From: Streptomyces sp. NBC_01294
GTDB taxonomy: Bacteria; Actinomycetota; Actinomycetes; Streptomycetales; Streptomycetaceae
Length of the DNA stretch: 64,000 bases
Assembly: GCF_035917235.1 (NCBI RefSeq)
Contig: NZ_CP108423.1
Span: 1,550,001 to 1,614,000 of the forward strand
Direction of reading: 5' to 3'
Part shown: positions 1 through 8,930 of the stretch, piece after piece
Numbering within the stretch: the first letter of the stretch is position 1
Layout: the number at the start of each line of letters is the position of its first letter
Program-made: the position numbers and the translations under genes
Notes under the pieces: model-generated
What the model was told of the DNA's origin: nothing
Databases searched by the model: none
Seen by the model: only the letters and a program-made list of their open reading frames with translations

Positions 1-2370
1 GGAGATCTCGCGCACCTGCCCGGCCGCCCCGGCCCCCCGCAGGACGTCCCTCAGGACCACGCTCATCGCGGGCCCCGCCGTGTACGGGATCAGATCCCCG
101 TCCATGCTCTCGGGCACGAGCGGAAGCCCACGGGACCGAAGACCGACCACCAGGCTCACCGCGGTGCCCGGATCCCGGGCACCGGACGCCCCGGCACCGG
201 ACGCCCCCGCGGAACCGGCCCGCGCGTGCGTCGTCATCGCCTCGCGGAAGCCCGGCTGTTCCACGAGGGCCCGGCCCGACAGGAACACCATGCGGTCCGG
301 CCAGACCCCGTGGACGACGCCGAGCAGCTCGCCGTCGTGGGAGACCGGGCCGCCGCGGAAGTGCGTCCAGCTCTCGGGCTCGGCGGAGAGCCGGAGGAGC
401 TCGCCGTTGCGGGCGCCGTCGTACGGGGCCACCTCGCCCGTCAGCGCGACGGCTTCCCCCCGGTCCGTACGGCCGTCGACGCGCACCCGCGCCCGCCCGG
501 CGTCCGTCTCCGCCCAGGGCAGCGGCTGCGGCCACGCGGCCGGATCCGCCAGATCCTCGTCGGCCAGCAGCAGGAACACCCGGGGCAGCGCGTCGTCCCA
601 CCACACCGCGCGGCAGGAGACCTCCCGGTCGCCGGCCCGCACCCAGGCGACCGTGCTCGGGGCCAGCGCGGCGTCCCCGACCGTGAGGACGAGGCGGGGC
701 GTCAGCAGGGTGCCGACCTCCTGGGGCTCGGCCATGGCGTCGTAGCGGACCCGTACGACCCGCTCCCGCAGGCCCGGGTCCTGCGGCGGCCGCGACACCG
801 CGAACGGCAGCGCCTCCTCGGCCACCCGGCGGCGGCCCGCCGGGCCCTCCTCCCGGCCCGCGGCGACCCGGACCGCGGAGAAGTCCGGGCCGGTGCCCCG
901 GTTGCGGGACATGAACTCCCACACCCGGCGGCGGACCAGCTCCCGTACCGCGGCCACGTCCCCGCGCAGTTGCGAGCCGAGCAGGGCGTCCCGTACGCCG
1001 GGCAGGAACTCGAACTCCGCGTGTTCGGCGTCCTGTTCGGCGCCCCAGGGTGCGAAGAGCCCGCCGAGGGCGACCTCCGCGAGGTGGCCGTGCTCCGAGT
1101 CCCGCAGCAGGGAGCGCCGGACCAGGGTCATGACCGGCAGGGTCAGCGGTACGGCGGCCAGGTGCGCGGCGAGCTGCTGGGCCGTCGGGGAGGCGCTCGC
1201 GCGGAACTGTTCCACCACCTCCAGGGCGCTGCGGCCGCCGCCCGGGGCGGGATCGTCCACGGCGCTCGCGGCCCCCGGCTCCGCGTCCAGGCGCAGGCAG
1301 GCCAGGCGCCGCCAGCGGCCGTCGCCGGAGACCACGCGCACCAGCCGGGCCAGGCTGCCCGAGGCGACGCCGACCACGGGGACGACGGACGCGGCGGCGC
1401 GGCGGCGCCCGCCGCGGGCCCGGCGGACGGCCGGGACCTGCTGCCAGGAGCGGGTGGCGGCGGCCGGGCGGTCCGCGCGGACGGCGAAGGGCACGGGCCG
1501 GACGGCGCCGCGCGTCCAGAGCCGTTCGGGCAGGACGTTCAGGACGGCCACGGCGTTGTGCGCGCACCACTGCCGGAGCACGCCCTGCACCGGGGCCTGC
1601 CGCCAGCCGCCCGCCACGGTGTCGGAGAGGACGAGGATCAGCCGGCGGCCGGCCGGGTCGGCCAGTTCGAGCGGGTTGCGGGGCGGGCCGCCCCGGCCGC
1701 GGGTGAGCATCGGGGTGGCGCCGGGTCCGGTGCCGGTCAGCTGCCAGGTGCGCACGTCGCGGAAGACCCCGCTGCGGGTCAGCACGCGGCGCAGTTCGTC
1801 CACGTGGTCCGACCAGAGCAGCATGGAGTGGTGCGTGTCGACGACCAGCGCCAGGTCCAGCCAGCGGCTCTCGGCGGGGCGCAGGACCGGGGTCGGCACC
1901 ATCCGCTCGATGCTGCGTTCCACGGTGAGCTGCTCGTCGAGTTCCTCCCCCGGGCCGCCGATGGAGCGCCGGCCGACGGGGCGCAGGGAGCGCATCAGGG
2001 CGAGCGGGTCGTCGAGGGAGGCGGCCCGGGGCAGCCGCAGCGCGGAGCCCCGGCGCCCCGCGGCGGCGTCGACCGGTTTCCCGGCGGGGTCGGGCAGGGC
2101 GGCCGGGAAGAGCTGGACGGCCGGCTCGACCCCGTCCGGGCCGCCGGGCCCGGGTACGGGACCGGCCTCGGGCGACGGCGAAGGCGGGGCGGGCGGCGGC
2201 GGCTGGCGGTCCGGCGGTTCGGCGTCGGACGCCCCGGACCGGCGGGCCCCCGCCGGGTCCACCCGGGCCGCCAGCCACAGGATGTCGGCGATCTCCTCCG
2301 CCCCGACACCGGGGCGCGGTCCGCTGTCGTCGGCGCCGTCCGCGAAGGCGGCGAGCAGCCTCTCGATCAC
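1..2370 (-). CDS. SAV_2336-type vWA-like protein with degenerate trypsin-like domain (3' end beyond window)
   Basis: This large protein starts with GTG at 2370 and stays open to the window edge (at least 790 codons). The GTGA overlaps the stop of the upstream MoxR gene by 4 nt, so translation is probably coupled. The N-terminus (about residues 1-40, 'ERLLAAFADGADD', 'EEIADILWLAARVDP') matches the N-terminal region of SAV_2336-related Streptomyces proteins. Near residue 171 'LDLALVVDTHHSM' is a vWA-like core with a MIDAS-like aspartate. From about residue 540 there is a trypsin-like fold: 'LTPRLVLTVGDAAL' stands where TAAHC would be, and 'HFRGGPVSHDG' where the catalytic GNSGGP would be. Both the His and the Ser are replaced, so the domain is probably non-catalytic. 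I infer a regulatory or adaptor role in a vWA-MoxR-caspase conflict complex. The family name is well supported; the biochemical role is not known. Confidence 0.85.
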   Translation of the reverse strand, partial: MIERLLAAFADGADDSGPRPGVGAEEIADILWLAARVDPAGARRSGASDAEPPDRQPPPPAPPSPSPEAGPVPGPGGPDGVEPAVQLFPAALPDPAGKPVDAAAGRRGSALRLPRAASLDDPLALMRSLRPVGRRSIGGPGEELDEQLTVERSIERMVPTPVLRPAESRWLDLALVVDTHHSMLLWSDHVDELRRVLTRSGVFRDVRTWQLTGTGPGATPMLTRGRGGPPRNPLELADPAGRRLILVLSDTVAGGWRQAPVQGVLRQWCAHNAVAVLNVLPERLWTRGAVRPVPFAVRADRPAAATRSWQQVPAVRRARGGRRRAAASVVPVVGVASGSLARLVRVVSGDGRWRRLACLRLDAEPGAASAVDDPAPGGGRSALEVVEQFRASASPTAQQLAAHLAAVPLTLPVMTLVRRSLLRDSEHGHLAEVALGGLFAPWGAEQDAEHAEFEFLPGVRDALLGSQLRGDVAAVRELVRRRVWEFMSRNRGTGPDFSAVRVAAGREEGPAGRRRVAEEALPFAVSRPPQDPGLRERVVRVRYDAMAEPQEVGTLLTPRLVLTVGDAALAPSTVAWVRAGDREVSCRAVWWDDALPRVFLLLADEDLADPAAWPQPLPWAETDAGRARVRVDGRTDRGEAVALTGEVAPYDGARNGELLRLSAEPESWTHFRGGPVSHDGELLGVVHGVWPDRMVFLSGRALVEQPGFREAMTTHARAGSAGASGAGASGARDPGTAVSLVVGLRSRGLPLVPESMDGDLIPYTAGPAMSVVLRDVLRGAGAAGQVREIS

Positions 2371-3587
2371 ACCGTGGGCCCGGTCAGGTGCTGCATGACG
2401 GTGGCGAGGAAGCGGTCCCGGTCCGCGGGGGCCGACCAGGCACCGGCGAGGCGCAGCTGGATCGCGTTGAGGAGCTGGTCCGTGGCCAGGTCCCCGTCCT
2501 CGGCGCGGTCGAGGAAGGTCCGGACGAGTTCCTGGTACTCCTCGCCGGCCTCGATGTCGACACCGAGCCGGCGCCGCACGATGCGCGCGAGCTTCTCCGG
2601 TCCGGGCGGCTCCAGGTGGAGGCGGACGCAGCGGCGCAGGAAGGCGGGCGGGAAGTCGCGTTCGCCGTTGCTGGTGAGGACGACGATGGGGAAGTACCGG
2701 CACTGGACGCGGCCTTGGGTGATCCGCACGGCATCGTCGGGGTCGTCGTCGGTGCCGATGGCGACGGTCGGGTCCTCCTGGGCGAGGCGGGCGAGCTCGG
2801 GGATGAGGAAGCCGCCGTCCTCGAAGACGGTGAGGAGGTCGCCGGGGAGGTCGATGTCGCTCTTGTCGATCTCGTCGACGAGCAGGACGCGGGGGCGGTC
2901 CTGCGGCAGCAGGGCGGTGCCGAGCGGTCCGAGCCGCAGGTAGCGGGAGATCGACGGGGCGGCCGGGGAGGCGGGGGCGGGCGCGGGTAAGGCGGCGCCG
3001 GAGGAGACGGAAACGGAGAGGGAGGCGGCGGAGGCCGAGGCGGGGGGCGCCGAGGCGGGACCGGCGGCGGGGTCCGGGGGCGGTGGTACGGCCGCGGCCG
3101 CTCCGGCGATCCCGGCGCTCCCGGCGGCGAGGGTCGCGGGCAGCGCTCCCGGCGTGCGCAGCTGCTCCAGCCCTGCCTCCTGGAGGCGCCCGATGGCGTC
3201 GTACAGGTACAGCCCGTCCCGCAGCACGGTCCGGCTGGTGATCGGCCAGTGCAGTACGGGCCCCAGGCCGAGGTCCGAGGCGATGCTGTGCGCGAGCGTG
3301 GACTTGCCGACGCCCGGCTTCCCGGTGACGAGCAGCGGCCTGCGCAGGTACAGGGCCGTGTTGACCACGTCCTTCTCGGGCTCGTCGGGTACGTAGCCCT
3401 CGCCGCGCCGCCGGGTGCGCTCCCAGGCCGGGCCCTCGCACCCGGGCGGGGCGTACGCCGGGTCGGGCTCGCCCGTGAAGTCCCGCCAGGGCGGCGGGGA
3501 TCCGGCCTCCAGGCGGGCGCGCCGGTCCGCGCCCTCACCGGTCCCGTGGTACAGCCACCAGTCCTTCACCACTGCCTCTGCCTCCAT
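2367..3587 (-). CDS. MoxR-like AAA+ ATPase
   Basis: This 406-residue protein has a Walker A motif 'GKPGVGKST' at about 89-97, followed by a single-domain AAA+ core. Walker B 'VLLVDEID' lies at 234-241. The second half has a sensor-like 'LTSNGERDFPPAFLRRCVRLHL', typical of MoxR-family ATPases. Between residues 150 and 212 sits an Ala/Pro/Ser-rich insertion that looks disordered. MoxR ATPases act as chaperones or remodelers and usually work with a vWA partner, here the downstream SAV_2336-type gene whose start overlaps this stop (GTGA). The caspase-like gene ends 32 nt upstream. The start is ATG at 3587. In this context it is probably the NTP-dependent switch of the locus. Confidence 0.9.
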   Translation of the reverse strand: MEAEAVVKDWWLYHGTGEGADRRARLEAGSPPPWRDFTGEPDPAYAPPGCEGPAWERTRRRGEGYVPDEPEKDVVNTALYLRRPLLVTGKPGVGKSTLAHSIASDLGLGPVLHWPITSRTVLRDGLYLYDAIGRLQEAGLEQLRTPGALPATLAAGSAGIAGAAAAVPPPPDPAAGPASAPPASASAASLSVSVSSGAALPAPAPASPAAPSISRYLRLGPLGTALLPQDRPRVLLVDEIDKSDIDLPGDLLTVFEDGGFLIPELARLAQEDPTVAIGTDDDPDDAVRITQGRVQCRYFPIVVLTSNGERDFPPAFLRRCVRLHLEPPGPEKLARIVRRRLGVDIEAGEEYQELVRTFLDRAEDGDLATDQLLNAIQLRLAGAWSAPADRDRFLATVMQHLTGPTV

Positions 3588-3619
3588 CGTCGGTGTCGCG
3601 GTCCGTCAGTGGTCGGGGG

Positions 3620-5815
3620 TCAGGCCAGGGACCGGAGGCCCGGCACGTCGTCGGGATCGTCCCACAACAGCACCAACTGGTCTCCCCCCGCAGTGGGTTG
3701 GTGGGGGCGCATGGCTCCCGCGGCCGCTCCGGCGGCCGCCCGGCGCACCTCCCGCAGGCGCGCGGGCAGGGCGAGTACGTCGAGTGCGCCGGGGCCGGCG
3801 GCGTGGCCGGTGGCAGGGGCGGTGCCGGGGCGGTCGTGGTCCGGTCCGGCAGGGGCGTCCGGTCCGGCGGATCCCGCCCGGCCGCCCGGCCCTGCGGGTC
3901 CGGCCGGTCCTGCGGGTCCTGCCGGTCCCGTCTGCGCGGCCGGTGCGAGCAGGTCGAGGAGCGCGGGCGCCGGTGCGCCGCCCCCGCGCCGCCAGACCGC
4001 CACCGGCACGCCGCCTTCGAGTACGGCTTCCAGCAGCCCGGCGTGCGGCGCGGCCGTGGTCTGCGCCAGGACGCAGGCGGGCGCCGGTCCCCCGGCCAGC
4101 TCCATCCCGAGCGCGTCCGTGACCTCCGCGTCCTCCACCACCCGCACGGCGTCGGGGTGCCGGCCGCCCTGGGCGCACAGCCAGCGCCAGCTCGTGTGCC
4201 ACTCGGCCCGGGTGTCCGCCCGCTCCTGCGGGCAGCGCACCACCACCTGGTAGAGCAGGCCGAGGGCGCGGCGGCGGCCGGCCGGGCCGCGCGGCACAGG
4301 CCACTGGTCGAAGTCGGCGTCCAGCAGCTCGTACGGCACGTGGAACTCGACGCGGTCCACCGTCCCGTACGACTGCCGCACCCCGTCGGCCGCCCCGGCA
4401 TCGCCCCCCGAAGCCCCGCCGACGAGGGCGAGTTGCCGTACGAGCTCCTCCCGTACGGCGTCCAGCCGGACCGGTTCGCCCTCCGACTCCCATATGTGCT
4501 CGGCCCGTTCACCCCGCAGCCACATCCGGGCGAGGTACCCGGGCCCGCCGCCCGGCGGGGTCTCCAGCCGCACGTGCACGACCGTCGTGCGCGGCGGGGG
4601 CGGGGGCGGGGGCAGCACGGGCAGGGCCAGGCGCTCACGGGTGGCGCGTACCCAGTCCCGCAGCCGGGCCGCCCACTGCGCGTCGCCCGCCGTCGCGCTC
4701 CGGTCCGCGAGGAACCGTACGAAGGGCACGGCCAGCGGCATCCCGCCGCGCCCGCCCTGGCGCTCGTCCAGGTCCTGGGCCACCTCCAGGAGGCCGTCGC
4801 CCGGCAGGCCGGCGCGCACCGGGGTCGTACAGCCGGCCGCCTTGAACGCCCACGCGTAGGCCTCGTAGGCGCACGCGGGCAGGTCGCGGCCTTCGAACAG
4901 GTCGCCGAGCCCGTCCCAGGCCTGCTGGTCCAGCCGTCCCGCCCGGGGCAGTGCGGCCCCGGGCAGGTCGTCGTCGAGGAAGGAGCAGGCGTCCCAGTCC
5001 CGGTCGACGAGGAACTGCGGCAGCTGCCAGCCCTCGCCGCGCTCGCGCAGTTCCCGGAAGGTGCGGTGGATGCTGCGGGCGGCGACGGGCAGCCCGCTGA
5101 CGCTCTCCCGTACGGAACGGCCTCCGAGTTCGCCGATCAGGGCCTCGGTGAACCGGCCGGCGCCGCGCTCGGCGTCGTTCTGCGCGGCCTCGCCCTCGCG
5201 GGAGGCGTAGAGCCGGAACTGCCGCCGGCCGGGCACCGAACTGCCGCCGCCGTAGTCGTTGTTGCCGAAGTTCCAGCGGGTGTCGCGGGGTGCGTCGACC
5301 CGGCAGGAGTCCACGAGTGCGGCCTGGAGCGGGAAGCGGCGCTGTTTGACCAGGTCGGTCCGCCACCAGCGCAGCGCCGAGTCGAGGTTCAGGTGGCGGA
5401 TCTGGCTGGGGCGGGCGTCGGCGCAAGGCAGCATCAGCTCCTGGCGGGGTCCGAGGTAGCCGTGCCCGGCCCAGAAGATCCACAGCAGGTCGCCGTCGCA
5501 CTGCGGGAGTTCGTCGAGCAGCGCCGACTTCACGTTCTCCTCGGTCGCCGGCCGGTACGCCGTGCGCAGGTCGGCCATGGCCGGGGAGTCCGACCAGTCG
5601 AGTGCGTCCGGTTCGTCGAGCGGGGACAGCAGCAGCCGGACGTTGCCGGGCGGCACCTCCGCGGGCCCGGTCAGCCACCGGGCGAAGCGCAGGGCGTCGC
5701 GGGCCGGGCCGCGCAGGTTCCAGCGGTGGCTGATGTCGTAGCGCTCGACCCCGGCGACGAGCGCGAAGGTGCGCCGCGGCCCGAGGGCCGGGGGCAGGAA
5801 GTCGGCGGGAGTCAC
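3620..5815 (-). CDS. Caspase-like peptidase with VMAP-C-type C-terminal domain
   Basis: This 731-residue protein opens with a caspase/metacaspase-like fold. The catalytic dyad is visible as His118 in 'WIFWAGHGYLG' and Cys171 in 'ALVDSCRVDA', after the N-terminal strand 'RTFALVAGVERYD'. The middle (about 230-400) is helical and unassigned. The C-terminal ~330 residues ('VVHVRLETPP', 'VEFHVPYELLDADFDQWP', 'LYQVVVRCPQERAD', 'QLVLLWDDPDDVPG') resemble the vWA-MoxR-associated protein C-terminal (VMAP-C) domain. A Gly-Pro-Ala collagen-like run interrupts this domain at about residues 630-660. Its start lies 4 nt after the alpha/beta hydrolase stop, and MoxR follows 32 nt downstream. I infer that a protease effector is fused to the VMAP module and held in check or triggered by the MoxR/vWA partners. 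Confidence 0.85.
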   Translation of the reverse strand: MTPADFLPPALGPRRTFALVAGVERYDISHRWNLRGPARDALRFARWLTGPAEVPPGNVRLLLSPLDEPDALDWSDSPAMADLRTAYRPATEENVKSALLDELPQCDGDLLWIFWAGHGYLGPRQELMLPCADARPSQIRHLNLDSALRWWRTDLVKQRRFPLQAALVDSCRVDAPRDTRWNFGNNDYGGGSSVPGRRQFRLYASREGEAAQNDAERGAGRFTEALIGELGGRSVRESVSGLPVAARSIHRTFRELRERGEGWQLPQFLVDRDWDACSFLDDDLPGAALPRAGRLDQQAWDGLGDLFEGRDLPACAYEAYAWAFKAAGCTTPVRAGLPGDGLLEVAQDLDERQGGRGGMPLAVPFVRFLADRSATAGDAQWAARLRDWVRATRERLALPVLPPPPPPPRTTVVHVRLETPPGGGPGYLARMWLRGERAEHIWESEGEPVRLDAVREELVRQLALVGGASGGDAGAADGVRQSYGTVDRVEFHVPYELLDADFDQWPVPRGPAGRRRALGLLYQVVVRCPQERADTRAEWHTSWRWLCAQGGRHPDAVRVVEDAEVTDALGMELAGGPAPACVLAQTTAAPHAGLLEAVLEGGVPVAVWRRGGGAPAPALLDLLAPAAQTGPAGPAGPAGPAGPGGRAGSAGPDAPAGPDHDRPGTAPATGHAAGPGALDVLALPARLREVRRAAAGAAAGAMRPHQPTAGGDQLVLLWDDPDDVPGLRSLA

Positions 5816-5819
5816 GCAG

Positions 5820-7061
5820 TCACCCGATCTCCGCCTCGGTCACCGCCTGTTCGATCCGCTCGTAGAGGGAGTCCTGTTTCCAGTAGGCGCTGTGGCAGGC
5901 CGGGAAGGGCTGCCGGCTGCCGACCTCGTGGTCGGTCACGCGCGGGTCGCCGGGGAAGACGGGCCCGGCGAGGTAGGCGAGCACGTCCTGGCGGTCGTAG
6001 ACGTTGAGCCAGCGCGGGAAGCCGTACGGGAGCTTCGCGCCCGGTTCGAGCGCGGTCAGCGCGCCGAGCTCGTAGAGGAACGGGGCCTGGGAGCCCACGG
6101 TGACCAGCAGGCGCGCCCCGGGGACGGCCTCACCGCGGGCCGCGGCGAGGGCGAGGAGGTCGACCAGGGCGATCCCGCCGAGGCTGTGGCCGATGAGTAC
6201 GGTCGGGCCCGGTCCGGCGGCGATCCGGGCGTGCAGGAAGTCGCGCAGTTCGTGGCCGCGGGCCTGGTAGCGCAGGATGTCGCCGAGTGCGGGAGTGGCG
6301 CCGACGGTGAGGGAGCCGCGCCAGGCGTTGAGCAGCGGCTGGGTGGTGACGCGCAGGGCGAGGCGGCCCAGGACGGCGGCCGCGCGGGCTCCGGGCACCC
6401 GGGCGTCACCGCCGAGGCGGGTGGTGAGCAGTTCGACGAGGCGGTCGCGTTCGGCGCCGGTGCAGTCGGCCTCGGCCCCGGCGGCGGCGAGCGCGGCGGC
6501 GGTCACGGACCGGGCCAGCGCGGTGGCCAGCTCCCGGGCCTGCGGCTCCTCGGCGGCGCGGTCCCCGGCCCGGGCCGCCTCGGCGGAGCGGGCGGTGGAC
6601 TCCAGGGCGTCGGCGAAGTCGGCGGCGAGGCCGGTGCCGTGCAGCAGGGCGCCGAGCTCGTCCCCGGTGGGCGGCGGCGCGGGCGGTAAGGAGGTCAGCA
6701 GCGCGAGGACCCGGGCCCCGGCGGGCTGTACGCCGGGCATCGCGAAGCCGTCGTCGTGCGCGTCCCCGCCCTCCCAGCCGGCCTCGGCCAGGACCCGCAG
6801 CTCGCACAGCGGGTCGGCGAGGAGCAGCGCCCATTCGGCCGTCTCCGCGTCCACGGGGTCGGGCGCGGCCTCCGGCCGGGGCCGCAGTCCCGGCACGGAC
6901 CGGCCGCCCGCGCCGAGGGTCGCCCCGAACCGGTCGCCCCAGTAGCAGGAGTCGACGGCCGCGTCGGGGAACCGGGCCGTCAGCCGCTCCCGGACCAGCG
7001 CGAACAGTCTGTCGTGCCGCTCGCGCCGCACTCCCGTGCCGTGGACAAAGAGAAATCGCAT
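5820..7061 (-). CDS. Alpha/beta hydrolase (lipase-like)
   Basis: I place the start at the ATG at 7061, which begins 'MRFLFVHGTGVRRERHD' and gives 413 residues. An in-frame GTG 14 codons upstream adds only a low-complexity leader. 'FVHGTG' is the oxyanion-hole strand and 'TVLIGHSLGGIALVDLL' the nucleophile elbow (GxSxG with Ser). A C-terminal 'VTDHEVGSRQPFPACHSAYW' supplies a plausible catalytic His. No signal peptide is visible, so it should be cytosolic. It is the first gene of the four-gene caspase/MoxR/vWA operon, with only 4 nt to the next start. It may be an additional lipid- or ester-cleaving effector of that module, but its substrate is unknown. Confidence 0.85.
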   Translation of the reverse strand: MRFLFVHGTGVRRERHDRLFALVRERLTARFPDAAVDSCYWGDRFGATLGAGGRSVPGLRPRPEAAPDPVDAETAEWALLLADPLCELRVLAEAGWEGGDAHDDGFAMPGVQPAGARVLALLTSLPPAPPPTGDELGALLHGTGLAADFADALESTARSAEAARAGDRAAEEPQARELATALARSVTAAALAAAGAEADCTGAERDRLVELLTTRLGGDARVPGARAAAVLGRLALRVTTQPLLNAWRGSLTVGATPALGDILRYQARGHELRDFLHARIAAGPGPTVLIGHSLGGIALVDLLALAAARGEAVPGARLLVTVGSQAPFLYELGALTALEPGAKLPYGFPRWLNVYDRQDVLAYLAGPVFPGDPRVTDHEVGSRQPFPACHSAYWKQDSLYERIEQAVTEAEIG

Positions 7062-7263
7062 CGCTGCCCCGCCCCCCTCGTGCAGTCGACCCCGCCCGGG
7101 CACGATAGCGCCGCGCGGGTAACAGAGGGTACAGAAAGACGAGTTCAGGGCCGAGGGTGCCTCGGGGCGTCCCTGGCACGGACGGCGGATCCCGGACCAC
7201 CGAGGACGAGGACCGGCGGCCGGCCGGGACCCTCCTCACGGGCCCGGCGGGCACGTCGGCAGG

Positions 7264-7815
7264 TCAGCCGCCCGGGACGGCGCGGGGGCGCCGTCGGGCT
7301 CCGGCGCCGTCGAGGACCTCCTGGCCCGCGTGGCGGAACCGGCCCACGGCGTCCCACAGGGCGGCGGAGCGCTCGGCGGCGAGGGCCGAGTCCTCCGAGT
7401 GGAGCGAGGAGTCGCCCTCCCGGGCGCGCGCGACCATGGTGCGCATCACCGCGGAGAGCGCGGCCGACGCCTCGGAGACACCGGACACGGCCTCGGCCAC
7501 GGATGCGGGTCCTTCCAGGAGGACGACCTCAGCGGAGCGGTGGACCTGGCGGGCCAGCCTCACGAACTCCCGGACGCGCTCCTCGACGGCGTGCGGGGGT
7601 TCGGCATCCGGTCCGAGGGCGCGCAGGACCTCGTCCAGGGCGACGTCGCGGTCGTGCAGTGCGGTGAGGTACTGGGTGTAGGCCTCCCGGCGGACCTGCC
7701 GACGCCATTGCCCGTGCTGCGAACGCGCTTGCACACGTCCGCTCACCAACGCCGCGCCCAACGAGGCGGCTGAGCCGATGGCGGCGCCGACCAGCGCCGC
7801 AAGTCCCGAATCCAT
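7264..7815 (-). CDS. Small membrane-anchored protein of unknown function
   Basis: About 183 residues starting 'MDSGLAALVGAAIGSAAS'. The first ~25 residues form a single hydrophobic, Gly/Ala-rich segment, followed by a charged helical region ('VQARSQHGQWRRQVRREAY') and long amphipathic helices to the end. I chose the ATG at 7815 because the upstream extension (to 7959) is basic, low-complexity sequence running into the divergent trypsin gene's promoter. The architecture, one N-terminal membrane helix plus a cytosolic coiled region, is common in Streptomyces hypothetical proteins. It lies divergently to the trypsin-like peptidase at 7949 with about 130 nt between them. I do not recognise a family and assign no function. 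Confidence 0.7.
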   Translation of the reverse strand: MDSGLAALVGAAIGSAASLGAALVSGRVQARSQHGQWRRQVRREAYTQYLTALHDRDVALDEVLRALGPDAEPPHAVEERVREFVRLARQVHRSAEVVLLEGPASVAEAVSGVSEASAALSAVMRTMVARAREGDSSLHSEDSALAAERSAALWDAVGRFRHAGQEVLDGAGARRRPRAVPGG

Positions 7816-7948
7816 GGGGCCAGTTTGGCGTGACCCGACCAAGTCCGCCGCCGCACTGTGAGAACGGACACGTCCCGTCTTCGGAACCCCGGACGTCGGT
7901 CCCCCATCGAACGGAGAGTCGGAAGGTGTTCGGGGTCGGGAGTTGTGC

Positions 7949-8914
7949 ATGTCCAGCAAGGTTCACGGGCGCGAGCGGGGGCGGACCGCCGTACGGGGAT
8001 CCGTGCTCGTGGGCCTCCTGTGCGTCCTGCTCCTCGTCGGACTAGGCTACGTCGTCCGGGAGTTGCGCGGCATCGCCGCCAACCGCGCGGCCGGGGATCC
8101 GGCGACGGGCGTCTACCAGCAGGACCCCGAGCGTGCCGACCGGACGGCGTCCGCCGTGCTGGACGGGATCGTCCGGGAGGACCCGGAGCCGCCGAGGGAC
8201 GGCAAGGCCTTCGCCGACGGCGGCGCGCGGATGGACTGGCGGTCCGCCGGGTGGCAGCCCTCGGACCCCCTGGAGGCGCGTCCCACCCCCGCCGAGCCCG
8301 CGATCGGCGCGCTCTTCTCCCCCGGCACCGACGGCGACCCCGACCACCACTGCTCGGGCGTCGTGGTCCACTCCCCCGGCGGCGACCTCATCGTCACCGC
8401 GGCCCACTGCGTGTACGGCGGCGGCTTCCGCACCAACCTCGCCTTCGCCCCCGGCTACCGGGACGGCGTGGCACCGTACGGCATCTGGGTGCCGACCCGG
8501 ATCGACGTGGACCCGCGCTGGACCGAGGACCAGGACCCCGACCACGACATCGCCTTCATCCGGCTGCGCCGTCCCGGCTACCCGGGCCAGCGGCTGGAGG
8601 ACGTCACCGGGTCCCAGACCATCGCCTTCCGGCCCGAACTCCCCGCACCCGCCCGGCTCGTGGGCTATCCGAACGCCTCCGAGCAGCCGCTGGAGTGCCA
8701 CAACACCGCCGTCGCCGAGGGGCCGACGCAGCTGCGGCTGGACTGCGCGGACGTGCCCAACGGCACCAGCGGCGGTCCGGTGCTGACCGACGGCCGCACG
8801 CTGATCGGGGTGATCGGCGGCCGCGACGGGGGCGGCGACGAGGAGACCTCGTACAGCAGCTACTTCGGCGACGACGCCCGCGCCCTGTACGAACGCACCA
8901 CGACGTCCCCCTGA
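7949..8914 (+). CDS. Membrane-anchored trypsin-like serine peptidase (S1 fold)
   Basis: 321 residues beginning 'MSSKVHGRERGR', then a hydrophobic segment 'VLVGLLCVLLLVGLGYVV' (about 20-37) that is a signal anchor. The S1 triad is intact: His in 'IVTAAHCVYGG', Asp in 'DHDIAFIRLRR' and Ser in 'PNGTSGGPVLTDG'. The ATG at 7949 is preferred over a TTG two codons upstream; a GGGAG-like ribosome site precedes it. The protease domain should face the extracytoplasmic side. A Cys pair (AHC and 'DHHCSG') is consistent with that location. Unlike the Trypco1-linked peptidase at 35124 it is not fused to an NTPase. The substrate is unknown; the next gene is a TetR regulator 176 nt downstream. Confidence 0.9.
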   Translation: MSSKVHGRERGRTAVRGSVLVGLLCVLLLVGLGYVVRELRGIAANRAAGDPATGVYQQDPERADRTASAVLDGIVREDPEPPRDGKAFADGGARMDWRSAGWQPSDPLEARPTPAEPAIGALFSPGTDGDPDHHCSGVVVHSPGGDLIVTAAHCVYGGGFRTNLAFAPGYRDGVAPYGIWVPTRIDVDPRWTEDQDPDHDIAFIRLRRPGYPGQRLEDVTGSQTIAFRPELPAPARLVGYPNASEQPLECHNTAVAEGPTQLRLDCADVPNGTSGGPVLTDGRTLIGVIGGRDGGGDEETSYSSYFGDDARALYERTTTSP

Positions 8915-8930
8915 ACCCCTGAACGGCCCT

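Noticed and set aside
226..2943. 905-residue plus-strand open frame opposite the SAV_2336-type and MoxR genes
   Set aside because: It is the exact antisense frame of minus-strand genes with clear family motifs; its own translation is low-complexity Arg/Gly/Ala.
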